Below, piece by piece: positions 17,503 through 27,100 of a stretch of 64,000 nt of DNA. The translations under genes were made by a program, and so were the position numbers. The notes under the pieces are model-generated. The model was not told where the DNA came from and made no database searches. It saw nothing but the letters and a program-made list of their open reading frames with translations. The stretch is taken from positions 1 to 64,000 of the forward strand of contig NZ_JAOEFC010000005.1 of the NCBI RefSeq assembly GCF_025421715.1, in the 5' to 3' direction. Every line of letters begins with the position of its first letter. The stretch's first letter is position 1. The stretch is from Microbacterium festucae (GTDB lineage Bacteria > Actinomycetota > Actinomycetes > Actinomycetales > Microbacteriaceae).

Positions 17503-19086
17503 TCAGCTGGTCGGGAAAGCCTTGATGCGCTGCAGCAGGTCGGGCCCGGTGCGCTCGATCGTGCGGCCGCCGACGAGCACCCCGACGATGACCACGCCGA
17601 TGCCGACGACGATGCCGACGGCGAGCGCGATGGCGCCCAGGGCGGTCGAGTTCGTGGTGAGCGACACGATCGCCAACACCAGGGCGGGCGCGGACAGCAC
17701 CGCGCACACGCCCCACACCACGAACACCAGCAGGCCGTTGAGGAAGGTCTGCCCCGGCACCGACTTGAACGGGCTGTCACCGGGGGCGGCGACGGGCACC
17801 ACCAGCACCGCCGACGAGACCGCGCACACGCCGTAGCCGGCCAGCAGCAGACCGAGCGCGCCGCCGAGCACGGCGGGGAGCCGTTCCCACGCACCGGTGA
17901 TCGCGGTGGTCACCACGGCCACGGCCACCACCGCCGGCACGCCGACGCTGGCCGCGCCCAGCACGCGCCCCCAGCGGTCGGCCCGCCCGCGCACACCGCT
18001 GGCGAGCACCGAGGCGAACGCGGTGCCGTCGTAGGAGACGTCGGCGTACCCGGCCACCGAGAGCATGAAGGCCACCAGCACCGCCGAGACGCCGAACGGC
18101 CAGCCGTCGACTCCCGAGGTGAACAGGAACAGCGCGGGGAACAGCGGCACGAAGATGAGCTGCCGCACGTACCGCGGGTCGCGCAGCCACGCGGTGAGCG
18201 CGCGCGCCCACGTCGCCCCCACCCCGCCCGAGGGCATGACCCCGAAAAGCCCCAGCGCCCCGGCGCGCACGGCGCGGGTCGCCCGGCGGGGCGAAGCCGA
18301 CACCGACGCCGCCGACGCGCGCTCCCACACCACCCAGAGCACGACCACCGTCGCCACCGCGATCGCCGCGCGCGCGGCCGCCGCGCCCCAGGCTCCCGCG
18401 GCGAGATCACCGGGCACCGCCCAGGCCGCGCCCACCGGGCTCCATGCCAGCACGGCCGCCGCATCGGCGAACCGGGCGCCCATGTCGCCGGCGGCATCCA
18501 CGAGCGCGATCACGCCGGTGAGGATCGGCCCGGTCATGATCAGCAGCGCCAGCACGATCGTTCCCACGATCTCGCGGGTGCGACGGTTGCCCCCGAGCCC
18601 GCGCGAGAGCGTCTCGACGAGGCGACTGGCCAAGACGCACGTGAGCAGCGCCACCGCCGCCATCGGCACCGCCGCGAGGGCGGCCACCGGCCAGCGCACC
18701 CAGAGGATGACGGTGGCCAGGGCCGCGAGGGCCGTGGTGATGCCGGGGATGCCCGAGATGCCGACGACGGTGAGCGCGCGCATGATCTCGCGCGTGGACA
18801 GCGGGAAGGGCGCCAGCCGCGCGGCATCCACGCTCGTGTCGGTACCGGCGATGAGCACCGGTCCGATCACCCAGCCGAGCACGAGCACCGAACCGCCGAC
18901 GATCGCGACGGTCTGGGCGACCTCGAGCCCCTGGAACCCCGCGAGTGTGATGAAGACCGTCACGACGACGCCGAGCAGCCACAGCGCACCGAGCACCCCG
19001 AAGCAGAACCCGACGAGCTGCCAGGGGCGGCGCACGAGGCTGTTGGCGAGGATGCGGTACCGCAGCTTCAGGACTGTCGCAACCAC
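17503..19086 (-). CDS. Large integral membrane permease subunit of an ABC exporter
   Basis: From GTG 19086 the product is 527 aa with about twelve hydrophobic segments, begins VVATVLKLRYRILANSLVR and has no soluble domain. The start overlaps the end of the ATPase gene by 19 nt, and this coupling supports an ABC-exporter permease of the large 12-TM kind often paired with a single ATPase in actinobacteria. No family name is certain. The convergent permease gene of the previous operon ends 24 nt away. Confidence 0.75.
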   Translation of the reverse strand: MVATVLKLRYRILANSLVRRPWQLVGFCFGVLGALWLLGVVVTVFITLAGFQGLEVAQTVAIVGGSVLVLGWVIGPVLIAGTDTSVDAARLAPFPLSTREIMRALTVVGISGIPGITTALAALATVILWVRWPVAALAAVPMAAVALLTCVLASRLVETLSRGLGGNRRTREIVGTIVLALLIMTGPILTGVIALVDAAGDMGARFADAAAVLAWSPVGAAWAVPGDLAAGAWGAAAARAAIAVATVVVLWVVWERASAASVSASPRRATRAVRAGALGLFGVMPSGGVGATWARALTAWLRDPRYVRQLIFVPLFPALFLFTSGVDGWPFGVSAVLVAFMLSVAGYADVSYDGTAFASVLASGVRGRADRWGRVLGAASVGVPAVVAVAVVTTAITGAWERLPAVLGGALGLLLAGYGVCAVSSAVLVVPVAAPGDSPFKSVPGQTFLNGLLVFVVWGVCAVLSAPALVLAIVSLTTNSTALGAIALAVGIVVGIGVVIVGVLVGGRTIERTGPDLLQRIKAFPTS

Positions 19087-19838
19087 TGCGGGCCCTCCGA
19101 GGTGTGGCGGCCGCCGACGAGCGCGACGAAGCGGTCTTGCAGGGTCTGCTCGCCGCGCACCTCGTCGACGGTGCCGGCGGCCAGCACCCGCCCGGCGGCG
19201 ATCACGGCGACGTGGTCGCACATGCGCTGCACGAGGTCCATCGAGTGGCTGGAGACGATGACGGTGCCGCCCGAGCCGGTGTAGCTGCGCAGCACGTCTT
19301 CGATGTTGGCGGCCGAGACCGGGTCGACCGACTCGAACGGCTCATCGAGCACCAGCAGACGCGGGGCGTGCACGAGCGCGCACGCGAGGGCGACCTTCTT
19401 GGTCATGCCGGCCGAGTAGTCGGCCACGATCGTGCCCGCCGCCTCGCGCAGATCCATGAGGTCGAGCAGGTCCTGCACGCGTGCGGCGATCTCGGGGCGC
19501 GGCAGCCCGAACATCATCGCCGTGTAGGTGAGCAGCTGCTCACCGGTGAGCCGGTCGAACAGGCGCACCCCGTCGGCGAGGTTGCCGATCATGCGCTTGG
19601 CGGCCACCGGGTCGGCCCACACGTCGACACCGTGGACGTAGGCTGTGCCGGCGTCGGGGCGCAGCAGCCCCGTCGCCATCGACAGCGTCGTGGTCTTGCC
19701 GGCGCCGTTGGGGCCGACGAGGCCGAAGAACGACCCCTGCGGCACCTCGAGATCGATGCCGTCGACGGCGATCTTGCTGCCGAACCGCTTGACGAGGCCT
19801 GCAACCTGCAGCGCCGTGGACTCCGTGGGCACACTCAC
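19068..19838 (-). CDS. ABC transporter ATP-binding protein
   Basis: The product is 256 aa. Walker A GPNGAGKT lies near residues 40-47. The signature is YSAGMTKK rather than LSGGQ, as in several ABC-2 exporter ATPases, and Walker B is LLVLDEPFESVD. GTG 19838 is the start: TAGGCT (19846-19851) ends 7 nt before it. It forms a two-gene operon with the large permease downstream, with overlapping genes. Confidence 0.9.
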   Translation of the reverse strand: MSVPTESTALQVAGLVKRFGSKIAVDGIDLEVPQGSFFGLVGPNGAGKTTTLSMATGLLRPDAGTAYVHGVDVWADPVAAKRMIGNLADGVRLFDRLTGEQLLTYTAMMFGLPRPEIAARVQDLLDLMDLREAAGTIVADYSAGMTKKVALACALVHAPRLLVLDEPFESVDPVSAANIEDVLRSYTGSGGTVIVSSHSMDLVQRMCDHVAVIAAGRVLAAGTVDEVRGEQTLQDRFVALVGGRHTSEGPQWLRQS

Positions 19839-19845
19839 CGTCCCG

Positions 19846-19851
19846 AGCCTA
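19846..19851 (-). promoter_or_regulatory. -10 hexamer TAGGCT, leaderless promoter of the ABC pair
   Basis: TAGGCT is followed by 7 nt and then GTG 19838. It lies in the 99-nt gap after pheT. Confidence 0.5.
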
Positions 19852-19937
19852 GCGAGCGCGCCGACACCGCGACCACCGCCGGATGCCGGGGGCCCGGCAC
19901 CGCGGCGCCGGTGGCCCCGCAGGCCGATGTGCCCGGA

Positions 19938-22445
19938 CTACTCGCGCAGCGTGGCGCCGAAGCGCTCGGTCGCCACCGCGACACCGCCGAGCTTGGCCTC
20001 GGTCGCCTCGGCGGCGGTGAGGGTGCGATCGGGGGCGCGGAAGCGCAGGGCGAACGTGAGGCTCTTCGTCGCCTCCGCCACGCCCTGGCCGCGGTAGTCG
20101 TCGACGAGGCGGATGCTCTCCAGCAGCGCGCCGGCGCCCTCGGTGAGCGCGGCGGCCAGCTCGGCGGCGGTGACCGCGAGCGGTACGACCAGCGACACGT
20201 CCTGCGTCGCGGCAGGGTAACCCGACAGCGATCCGGCGACGACCCGGTCGCCGGCCGCGGCCAGCACCGCGTCGAGGTCGAGCTCGGCGACGATCACGCG
20301 GCCGGGCAGGTCGGCGTCGGCCGAGATGGTGGGCAGCACCTCACCGACGTAGCCGACCTCGACACCGTCGACGCTCAGCGCGCCGGCACGGCCGGGGTGC
20401 AGCGCCGCGCGGCGCGTCTGGGCGACGGTGATCTCCACGCCGGCGGCGGCGGCGATCACGCGCACCGCGTCGAGCGCGTCGGCCACGTCGAAGGGCTGGG
20501 CCTCCTGGCCCGGCTGCTTGGCGACGCGCGCGCCCGTCAGCAGCACGGCCACGTGGCGCGGCTGCGGCGGGATCGACGCGTCGAGGCGCGCGAGGGTCTC
20601 GGCATCCGGCCGCTCGGCCGCCGCGGGCACCGTCTCGGTGCCGTAGACGACGCCCGGGGCGGGAAGGAACACGGCGCCCGACTCGAACAGCGCCAGATCG
20701 GTGAAGCCGCGCGACAGGTTGCGGTGCGCCACCTGCAGCAGCCCCGGCACCAGCGAGCGGCGCAGGAACGGCGCCTGGCCGTCGAGCGGGTTGGCGAGCT
20801 TGACGGAGGGCAGATGCTCCCCCGACGCCGACCCGTGCAGGTCGTTGAGCTCGGCGGTGGTGAAGCCGAACGAGGGCGTCTCGACGTAGCCGGCCGCGGC
20901 GAGCGCGTTCGACACGCGGCGCCGGCCCTGCTGCAGCGGCGTGAAGCCGTTGCCCGAGGGGGGAAGCGGCAGCTCCGACGGGATGCGGTCGTAGCCGTCG
21001 ATGCGGGCGACCTCTTCGGCGAGGGTCCACTTGTCGGTCAGGTCGGGGCGCCACGACGGCGGGATGACGCTCCAGCCGTCGCCGTCGACGGTCACCTCGC
21101 AGCCGATCTGCTGCAGGGCGCCGGTGATCTCGGCATCCGTGTAGTCGACGCCGATGAGGCCGGGGATGAACTCCCGCGGCAGCGCGATCGCCTCGAGGAA
21201 CACCTCGGTGAACAGCGCACCGCCGGCCTCGTCGAGGGTGCCCCCGGCCAGCTCGACCATCAGGTCGGCCACGCGGCGGGCCGCCACGAACGGGATCAGC
21301 GGGTCGACACCGCGCTCGAAGCGGCGCGACGCCTCGGAGGGCAGCTTGTGACGGCGTGCGGTGCGCGCGATGGTGACGGTGTCGAAGATCGCCGCCTCGA
21401 TGAGCACGTTGCGCGTCGCAGCGGTCATCTCGGTGGTCGCCCCGCCCATGACACCGGCCAGGCCGATGGGGCCCGACGCGTCGGTGATGAGCAGATCTTC
21501 GACGTGGAGCGCGCGCTCCTTGCCGTCGAGGGTGGTGAGCTTCTCCCCCGGCTGCGCGCGGCGCACCGTGATGCCGCCGGTGAGGGTGTCGAGGTCGTAG
21601 CCGTGGATCGGGTTGCCGAGCTCGAGCATCACGTAGTTGGTGATGTCGATGAGAATGCCCAGCGACCGGATGCCCGCCAGCTGCAGCCGCGCGACCATCC
21701 AGGCTGGGGTGGGCAGGCTCGGGTCGACCCCGCGCACCACGCGCACCACGAACTCGCTCGCGCCGACGCGGCCGCGGATGGGCGCCTCGTCGACGACGGC
21801 GACCTCGAACCCGCCGGTGGGCTGGGCGAGATCCTCGAAGGCGCGATCGCCCGGGTCGCGGTAGTCGGCGCCGGTGGCGTGGGCGTACTCGCGGGCGACG
21901 CCGCGCAGGCTCAGCGCGTAGCCGCGGTCGGGGGTGACGTTGATCTCGACGGCGACATCGTCAAGGCCCAGCAGCGCGATCGCGTCGGTGCCGACCTCGG
22001 GGTCCAGCCCCAGCTCGGTCAGACGCAGGATGCCGGAGTGCTCCTCGCCCAGCCCGAGCTCGCGCGCCGAGGCGATCATGCCGTCGGAGACGTGCCCGTA
22101 GGTCTTGCGCGCCGCGATCGGGAACGGCCCGGGCAGCACCGCGCCGGGCAGGGTCACCACGACCTTGTCGCCCTCGAAGAAGTTGCCGGCGCCGCACACG
22201 ATGCCGCGCACGCCCCCGTGGGCCTCCCCCACGTCGACCTGGCACCACCGGATGGTCTTGCCGTTGGACTGCGGTTCGGGCACGAACGAGACGACGCGGC
22301 CGACGACGATGGGGCCGGTCAGGCCGAAGCCGTGCACGTCCTCCTCTTCGAAGCCGACCGACACGAGCGAGGCCAGCACGTCCTCAGGGGTGGCATCGGG
22401 TGCCACATCGACGTACTCGCGGAGCCACGAGAGCGGGACGCGCAT
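19938..22445 (-). CDS. pheT: Phenylalanyl-tRNA synthetase beta subunit
   Basis: The product is 835 aa, the full length for bacterial PheRS beta. MRVPLSWLREYVDV opens the protein, followed by a tRNA-binding EMAP-like domain (about 40-160), the B3/B4 editing region (about 210-400), B5 (about 410-480), a catalytic-like core and a C-terminal ferredoxin-like anticodon-binding domain (about 740-835, ending VATERFGATLRE). It works as an alpha2-beta2 tetramer with PheS, edits Tyr-tRNA-Phe, and acts in the cytoplasm. Its ATG overlaps the pheS stop by one base (TGATG). Confidence 0.97.
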   Translation of the reverse strand: MRVPLSWLREYVDVAPDATPEDVLASLVSVGFEEEDVHGFGLTGPIVVGRVVSFVPEPQSNGKTIRWCQVDVGEAHGGVRGIVCGAGNFFEGDKVVVTLPGAVLPGPFPIAARKTYGHVSDGMIASARELGLGEEHSGILRLTELGLDPEVGTDAIALLGLDDVAVEINVTPDRGYALSLRGVAREYAHATGADYRDPGDRAFEDLAQPTGGFEVAVVDEAPIRGRVGASEFVVRVVRGVDPSLPTPAWMVARLQLAGIRSLGILIDITNYVMLELGNPIHGYDLDTLTGGITVRRAQPGEKLTTLDGKERALHVEDLLITDASGPIGLAGVMGGATTEMTAATRNVLIEAAIFDTVTIARTARRHKLPSEASRRFERGVDPLIPFVAARRVADLMVELAGGTLDEAGGALFTEVFLEAIALPREFIPGLIGVDYTDAEITGALQQIGCEVTVDGDGWSVIPPSWRPDLTDKWTLAEEVARIDGYDRIPSELPLPPSGNGFTPLQQGRRRVSNALAAAGYVETPSFGFTTAELNDLHGSASGEHLPSVKLANPLDGQAPFLRRSLVPGLLQVAHRNLSRGFTDLALFESGAVFLPAPGVVYGTETVPAAAERPDAETLARLDASIPPQPRHVAVLLTGARVAKQPGQEAQPFDVADALDAVRVIAAAAGVEITVAQTRRAALHPGRAGALSVDGVEVGYVGEVLPTISADADLPGRVIVAELDLDAVLAAAGDRVVAGSLSGYPAATQDVSLVVPLAVTAAELAAALTEGAGALLESIRLVDDYRGQGVAEATKSLTFALRFRAPDRTLTAAEATEAKLGGVAVATERFGATLRE

Positions 22446-23521
22446 CAGACCACCATTCCGAACTGCTCACTGAAACGCACATCGCCTTCGGCCATGTCGC
22501 GCATGTCCTTCACATCCGAGCGGAACATCAGAGTCCGCTCGAAACCCATCCCGAACGCGAAGCCCGAATAGACCTCCGGGTCGATGCCGGCCGCGCGCAG
22601 CACGTTGGGGTTGACCATGCCGCAGCCGCCCCACTCGATCCAGCGCGCGCCGCCCTTGAACGTCGGATGCCAGAGGTCGAACTCGGCCGACGGCTCGGTG
22701 AACGGGAAGTAGTTGGCGCGGATGCGGGTCTTCGCGTCGGCGCCGAACAGCTGGCGCGCGACGTGGTCGAGCGTGCCGCGCAGGTGCGCCATGGTGATGC
22801 CCTTGTCCACGACGAGACCCTCGAACTGGCTGAACACCGGCAGGTGGGTCGCGTCGAACTCGTCGGTGCGGAACACCCGCCCGGGCGAGACGATGTAGAT
22901 GGGCAGCTCGCGAGTGAGCATCGAGCGCATCTGCACGGGGCTGGTCTGGGTGCGCATCAGCAGGTGCGCGGCGACCGGGTCGACGTAGAAGGTGTCCTGC
23001 ATCTGGCGGGCGGGGTGGTCGGCGTCGAGGTTCAGCGCGTCGAAGTTGTACCACTCGTGCTCGAGCTCGGGGCCTTCGGCGATCTCCCACCCCATGCCGA
23101 CGAACAGGTCGCCGATCTGGTCCTGCAGCAGGGTGAGCGGATGCCGCGCACCCACGCGCGCGCGCTGCGGCAGGGCCGTGATGTCGATCGCCTCGGCGTC
23201 GAGCTTGGCGGCCGTCTCGGCGGCGGCGAGCTCTTCCTCACGGGCGGCGAGCGCCTGGTTCACCCGGCCGCGGGCCTGGCCGACGAGCTTGCCGAACGCG
23301 GCCTTCTGGTCGTTGGGCACGGAGCGCAGCTGGGCGTTCAGACGCGCCAGGGGCGAGCCTTCGGCCGTGTGGGCGCTGCGGGCCGCCTTCAGCTCGGCGG
23401 TGCTGTGGGCCGCGTCGATCGCCGCGAGGGCGTCGGCCACGGCGGACTCGACCGCGTCGGGCGTGATGGCGGGCGCGTTCTCGGGCGCGTTCTCGGAGGG
23501 GGAAGCTGTGGCGTCGGACAC
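22445..23521 (-). CDS. pheS: Phenylalanyl-tRNA synthetase alpha subunit
   Basis: The product is 358 aa. The N-terminal coiled-coil arm (about 40-110) contacts tRNA; the class II catalytic core follows, with FRTDEFDATHLPVFSQFEG near residue 220 (motif 2) and GFGMGFERT-like SGFAFGMGFERTLM near the end (motif 3). GTG 23521 is the start; TAGACT (23530-23535) lies 8 nt upstream. pheT follows by one-base overlap. No T-box or Phe-rich leader peptide is visible upstream. Confidence 0.97.
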   Translation of the reverse strand: MSDATASPSENAPENAPAITPDAVESAVADALAAIDAAHSTAELKAARSAHTAEGSPLARLNAQLRSVPNDQKAAFGKLVGQARGRVNQALAAREEELAAAETAAKLDAEAIDITALPQRARVGARHPLTLLQDQIGDLFVGMGWEIAEGPELEHEWYNFDALNLDADHPARQMQDTFYVDPVAAHLLMRTQTSPVQMRSMLTRELPIYIVSPGRVFRTDEFDATHLPVFSQFEGLVVDKGITMAHLRGTLDHVARQLFGADAKTRIRANYFPFTEPSAEFDLWHPTFKGGARWIEWGGCGMVNPNVLRAAGIDPEVYSGFAFGMGFERTLMFRSDVKDMRDMAEGDVRFSEQFGMVV

Positions 23522-23529
23522 GAGTGTCG

Positions 23530-23535
23530 AGTCTA
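23530..23535 (-). promoter_or_regulatory. -10 hexamer TAGACT upstream of pheS
   Basis: TAGACT ends 8 nt before GTG 23521, consistent with a leaderless or near-leaderless message. Confidence 0.45.
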
Positions 23536-23563
23536 CCGGCGGCCCTTCCCCCGCCCCGACCCG

Positions 23564-24484
23564 TCAGTGGGCCTGGCCGCCGGGGCGGCGCCGCCCGGTG
23601 TCTTTCTGCGCGGCGATCAGCTCGGTGTCGGTCGTGGCCGGCACCGGGTGGTGCAGCGGATCGACGGCCGACTCGGTGCCGTCCACCCGGTGCGCGCGGC
23701 GTTCGACGACGCGGGCGATGTAGCTCAGCAGCAGACACAGCGCGATGTAGATCGCCCCGGCGATGAGGGCGGCCTGGATGAGCGGCGAGCCGTACTGGGC
23801 GTTGGAGCCGAGCAGCTTGGCGAAGTACAGCAGCTCGGGGTAGGTGATGATGAAGCCCAGCGCGGTGTCCTTGAGGGTCACCACGAGCTGCGCGATGATC
23901 ACCGGAAGCATCGCGCGGATCGCCTGCGGCAGCAGCACGAGGCGCATGACCCCGGCCTTGCGCAGGCCGATCGCGTAGCCGGCCTCCTTCTGACCGCGGG
24001 GCAGCGACTCGACGCCCGCGCGGATGACCTCGGCCAGCACCGACCCGTTGTAGGCGATGAGCGCGATGACGACGGCCCAGTAGTTGGGCATCTTCACGCC
24101 GATGACCGGCAGGCCGTAATAGAGCAGCAGCATGAAGATCAGCACCGGCACGGCGCGCAGCAGCTCGATGATCCAGGCGAACGGCACCCGCACCCAGGCG
24201 TGGTCGGAGAGGCGGCCGAGGGCCAGCACGAATCCGAGCACGACGGCGCCGACGGCGGCGGCACCGAACGCGGCGAGGGTGGCGATCGTGGCGTCGAGGA
24301 ATCGCATCCAGACGGCCGAGAAGGTGAAGACGTACCACTTCTCCGCCGAGAACTGACCGGTCACCGCGAAGCGCCAGACCACGAAGCCGATGCCGGCCAG
24401 CACGACGAGGATCGTGATGATCCCGAGAATGCGGTTGCGCGCCCGGGCGCGGGGCCCGGGGACGTCGTAGAGGACGGAGGTCAT
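23564..24484 (-). CDS. gluD: Glutamate-type amino-acid ABC transporter permease (GluD-like)
   Basis: This 306-aa permease of the HisMQ family has about five to six membrane segments. The EAA loop around residues 165-190 (EVIRAGVESLPRGQKEAGYA) docks on the ATPase. The C-terminal 35 residues are hydrophilic and likely cytoplasmic. Its ATG overlaps the gluC stop (ATGA). The order ATPase, binding protein, permease, permease matches the gluABCD system of corynebacteria. Import of glutamate is inferred from that gene order. Confidence 0.88.
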   Translation of the reverse strand: MTSVLYDVPGPRARARNRILGIITILVVLAGIGFVVWRFAVTGQFSAEKWYVFTFSAVWMRFLDATIATLAAFGAAAVGAVVLGFVLALGRLSDHAWVRVPFAWIIELLRAVPVLIFMLLLYYGLPVIGVKMPNYWAVVIALIAYNGSVLAEVIRAGVESLPRGQKEAGYAIGLRKAGVMRLVLLPQAIRAMLPVIIAQLVVTLKDTALGFIITYPELLYFAKLLGSNAQYGSPLIQAALIAGAIYIALCLLLSYIARVVERRAHRVDGTESAVDPLHHPVPATTDTELIAAQKDTGRRRPGGQAH

Positions 24485-25131
24485 CGGGCCACCTGCCATC
24501 TGCGCTCGAGAACGCGTTGGAGCCACGCCAGCACGAGCACGAGGGCCACGAACACGACCATGACGAGGAGGATCGTCACCAGCTGGTTCTCGCCCTTCTC
24601 GCTCATGTTGGCCCGGATGCTGCCGAGGTTGACGACCGAGAAGCCGGCGGCGACGGTCGTGTTCTTCAGGAGCGCGATGAACACGCTCATCATGGGCGGG
24701 ATGACCGAGCGGGCGGCCTGCGGCAGCACGACGAGCCCCATCACCTGGGTGAACGGCATCCCGAGGGCACGGGCGGCTTCGGCCTGCCCGACGGGCACCG
24801 TGTTGATGCCCGAGCGGAGGGTCTCGGCGACGTAGGTGGCCGTGTAGATGCCGAGCCCGGTCGTGGCGAGGATCAGGTAGCTGCCCCGCGGCACCGAGAA
24901 CAGCAGCGGCACCGCGAAGGCGAAGAAGAAGAGCACGAGGGTGAGCGGGGTGTTGCGGATCCAGTTGACGTACACCGTTCCCACGGCCCGGGCGACCGGG
25001 ATCGGGGAGACCCGCATCGCGCCGATGATGAAGCCGAGGACGAGAGCGATGAGAGCGCCGCCGAAGAACAGGATCAGCGTCCCGACGAGGGCTTCCTGCC
25101 ACAGGTCGGGATAGTCGAAGATCTGGTTCAC
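24481..25131 (-). CDS. gluC: Glutamate-type amino-acid ABC transporter permease (GluC-like)
   Basis: This 216-aa permease of the HisMQ family has five membrane segments. The EAA-loop motif ETLRSGINTVPVGQAEAARA lies near residues 105-124. It is paired with GluD by a 4-nt overlap. It starts 98 nt after the binding-protein gene, and a strong hairpin (25194-25223) separates the two, which probably sets lower expression of the permeases than of the binding protein. Confidence 0.9.
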   Translation of the reverse strand: MNQIFDYPDLWQEALVGTLILFFGGALIALVLGFIIGAMRVSPIPVARAVGTVYVNWIRNTPLTLVLFFFAFAVPLLFSVPRGSYLILATTGLGIYTATYVAETLRSGINTVPVGQAEAARALGMPFTQVMGLVVLPQAARSVIPPMMSVFIALLKNTTVAAGFSVVNLGSIRANMSEKGENQLVTILLVMVVFVALVLVLAWLQRVLERRWQVAR

Positions 25132-25193
25132 CGTGCTCCTTCCGAGAGCCGTGCTCCGTGCGGAGCGTTACGCGAGCGTTGCGGGCCGATCGG

Positions 25194-25223
25194 GTGCGGG
25201 GCGGCGCTGACGCCGCCCCGCAC
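25194..25223 (-). terminator. Strong intercistronic hairpin between gluB and gluC
   Basis: GTGCGGGGCGGCG-CTGA-CGCCGCCCCGCAC is a perfect 13-bp GC stem with a 4-nt loop, 7 nt after the gluB stop. No T-run follows. It is best read as a partial terminator or 3'-end stabiliser that leaves more binding-protein mRNA than permease mRNA. Confidence 0.75.
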
Positions 25224-25229
25224 CACAGG

Positions 25230-26144
25230 TCAGCTGACCGGGTCGGGCTCGGGCTGGGTGCCGGTCACACCGGCCGGGCCGAGGTTCTTCTCGAAGATCG
25301 CGTCCCAGATGTCGGGGTTGTCGACCATCGTGGTGTTGATGAACTCCGCGAACGCGGTGTCGCCCTTGGCGACGCCGATCCCGTAGCGCTCCTCGCTGAA
25401 GGGCTCGCCGGCGATCTTCAGGTTGTCGGGGTCTTGGGCGGCGTAGCCGATGAGGATCGCCTCATCGGTGGTGACGGCGTCGGCCTGCCCGTTCTTGAGC
25501 GCCTCGACGCACTGCGAGTACGTGTCGAACTCGCTGGTCTTGGCCGGGGTCTCGTCCTTGATCCGCTGGATCGAGGTCGAGCCGGTCGCCGAGCACACCG
25601 TCATGTCGGCCGTCAGCGCGTCGACGCCGGTGATGGTGTCGTTGTCGGCGGCCACCAGCAGACCCTGACCGGTGATGAAGTACGGTCCCGCGAACGAGAT
25701 CGACTCCTTGCGCTTGTCGGTGATCGAGTAGGTGCCGACGTAGTAGTCGATGTCGCCGTTGATGATCGCCTGCTCGCGGTTGGCCGACGGGATCGCGGTG
25801 AACTCGATCTTGTCCTCGTCGTAACCGAGCGAGGCGGCGATCCAGCGGGCCATGTCGACGTCGAAGCCGGTGCGCTCGTTGGTGGTCGGGTCGAGGTAGC
25901 CGAGGTTGGGCTGGTCTTCCTTGACGCCGATCTTCACGGTGCCGCGGGCGGTGATCGCCTCGACCGTGGGGCTGCCGTCGACGGTGGGCGCCGGGTCGGC
26001 GACCGTGAACCAGGCAGCCGCCTCGCCGGTGGACTCGCCGCCCTCGGTGGGCGTCGAGGTGGGCGTGCCGCTGTTGCACGCGGTCAGGGCCAGGCCGGCG
26101 GCGGCCAGCAGGCCCAGGCCTGCGGCGATTTTGGTGCGTCGCAT
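25230..26144 (-). CDS. gluB: Glutamate-binding lipoprotein of the ABC transporter
   Basis: This 304-aa protein has a lipoprotein signal peptide: MRRTKIAAG, a hydrophobic core, and the lipobox LTAC with Cys23 as the lipidated residue. Next come a Ser/Thr/Gly-rich linker (24-45) and a periplasmic-binding-protein type 2 domain (about 60-290) with GFDVDMARWIAASLGY and AIINGDIDYYVGTYSIT. It delivers the amino acid to GluCD. AAGGAG precedes ATG 26144 as a ribosome site. Confidence 0.92.
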   Translation of the reverse strand: MRRTKIAAGLGLLAAAGLALTACNSGTPTSTPTEGGESTGEAAAWFTVADPAPTVDGSPTVEAITARGTVKIGVKEDQPNLGYLDPTTNERTGFDVDMARWIAASLGYDEDKIEFTAIPSANREQAIINGDIDYYVGTYSITDKRKESISFAGPYFITGQGLLVAADNDTITGVDALTADMTVCSATGSTSIQRIKDETPAKTSEFDTYSQCVEALKNGQADAVTTDEAILIGYAAQDPDNLKIAGEPFSEERYGIGVAKGDTAFAEFINTTMVDNPDIWDAIFEKNLGPAGVTGTQPEPDPVS

Positions 26145-26224
26145 GTGATCTCCTTCGGTTCTGTATCTCGGTGTGGGGTCGGGAAGGCGGGGGGATCGCT
26201 GTCGGTGACGGGCGGCAGGGCCGC

Positions 26225-27019
26225 TCAGTGGGTGATCAGCTTGGAGAGGAAGTCCTTCGCGCGCTCGCTCTTGGGGGCGGTGAAGAACGTCTCGGGCGAC
26301 GACTCCTCGACGATCTGACCGTCGGCCATGAACACGACGCGGTCGGCGGCCTTGCGGGCGAAGCCCATCTCGTGGGTGACGACGATCATCGTCATGCCCT
26401 CGTGCGCCAGGTTCACCATGACGTCGAGCACCTCGTTGATCATCTCGGGGTCGAGCGCACTGGTGGGCTCGTCGAAGAGCATGACCTTCGGCTTCATCGC
26501 GAGAGCGCGGGCGATCGCGACGCGCTGCTGCTGGCCGCCGGAGAGCTGCGCCGGGAGCTTGGAGGCCTGGTGGCCGACCCCCACGCGGTCGAGGAGGATC
26601 TTGGCATCGGCCTCGGCATCCGCCTTCTTCATCTTCTTGACCTTGATGGGGCCGAGCGTGACGTTCTCGAGGATCGTCAGGTGCGAGAAGAGGTTGAACG
26701 CCTGGAAGACCATGCCGACATCGGCACGCAGCGTCGCCAGCGCCTTGCCCTCGGCGGGGATCTCGACGCCGTCGATGGCGATGGAACCGCTCGTGATGGT
26801 CTCGAGACGGTTGATCGTGCGGCAGAGCGTGGACTTTCCCGACCCGGACGGACCGATCACCACGACGACCTCGCCGCGGTTGACCGTCAAGTCGATGTCC
26901 TTCAAGGCATGGAAGTCGCCGTAGTGCTTCTCGACGTGCGAGATCACCACGAGCGGGTCACCACGGCGGACGGTGATGTTCGACGTCTTGGGTGCCGAAC
27001 CGTCATCAGAGGGCGTCAT
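26225..27019 (-). CDS. gluA: Glutamate-type amino-acid ABC transporter ATP-binding protein
   Basis: The product is 264 aa. Walker [10 protein letters not shown] is at residues 56-64, signature QLSGGQQQR near 158-166, Walker [15 protein letters not shown] near 178-191 and H-loop [12 protein letters not shown]. It closely follows the HisP/GlnQ class that energises polar amino-acid uptake. It is the first gene of gluA-B-C-D. Upstream, CAGGCT lies 6 nt before the ATG, and a small GCCCC-GCA-GGGGC hairpin is at 27041-27053, so regulation near the start is possible but not shown. Confidence 0.93.
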   Translation of the reverse strand: MTPSDDGSAPKTSNITVRRGDPLVVISHVEKHYGDFHALKDIDLTVNRGEVVVVIGPSGSGKSTLCRTINRLETITSGSIAIDGVEIPAEGKALATLRADVGMVFQAFNLFSHLTILENVTLGPIKVKKMKKADAEADAKILLDRVGVGHQASKLPAQLSGGQQQRVAIARALAMKPKVMLFDEPTSALDPEMINEVLDVMVNLAHEGMTMIVVTHEMGFARKAADRVVFMADGQIVEESSPETFFTAPKSERAKDFLSKLITH

Positions 27020-27100
27020 CTGGTCAGCCTGTCACGCGGCGCCCCGCAGGGGCAGGGTCTTTACCGAGTTGTAACAGGTCTGGTATGCGACTGTTCGCGC

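Noticed and set aside
19104..22571. An 1155-codon plus-strand open frame opposite pheT and the ABC ATPase
   Set aside because: It is a shadow of high-GC codon bias opposite well-supported minus-strand genes; composition is Arg/Gly/Ala-rich and no domain is recognisable. The same applies to long plus-strand frames at 1832-3928 and 36934-40143.
23522..23563. T-box or Phe-rich leader for pheS
   Set aside because: The -10 lies 8 nt from the start codon and leaves no room for a leader.
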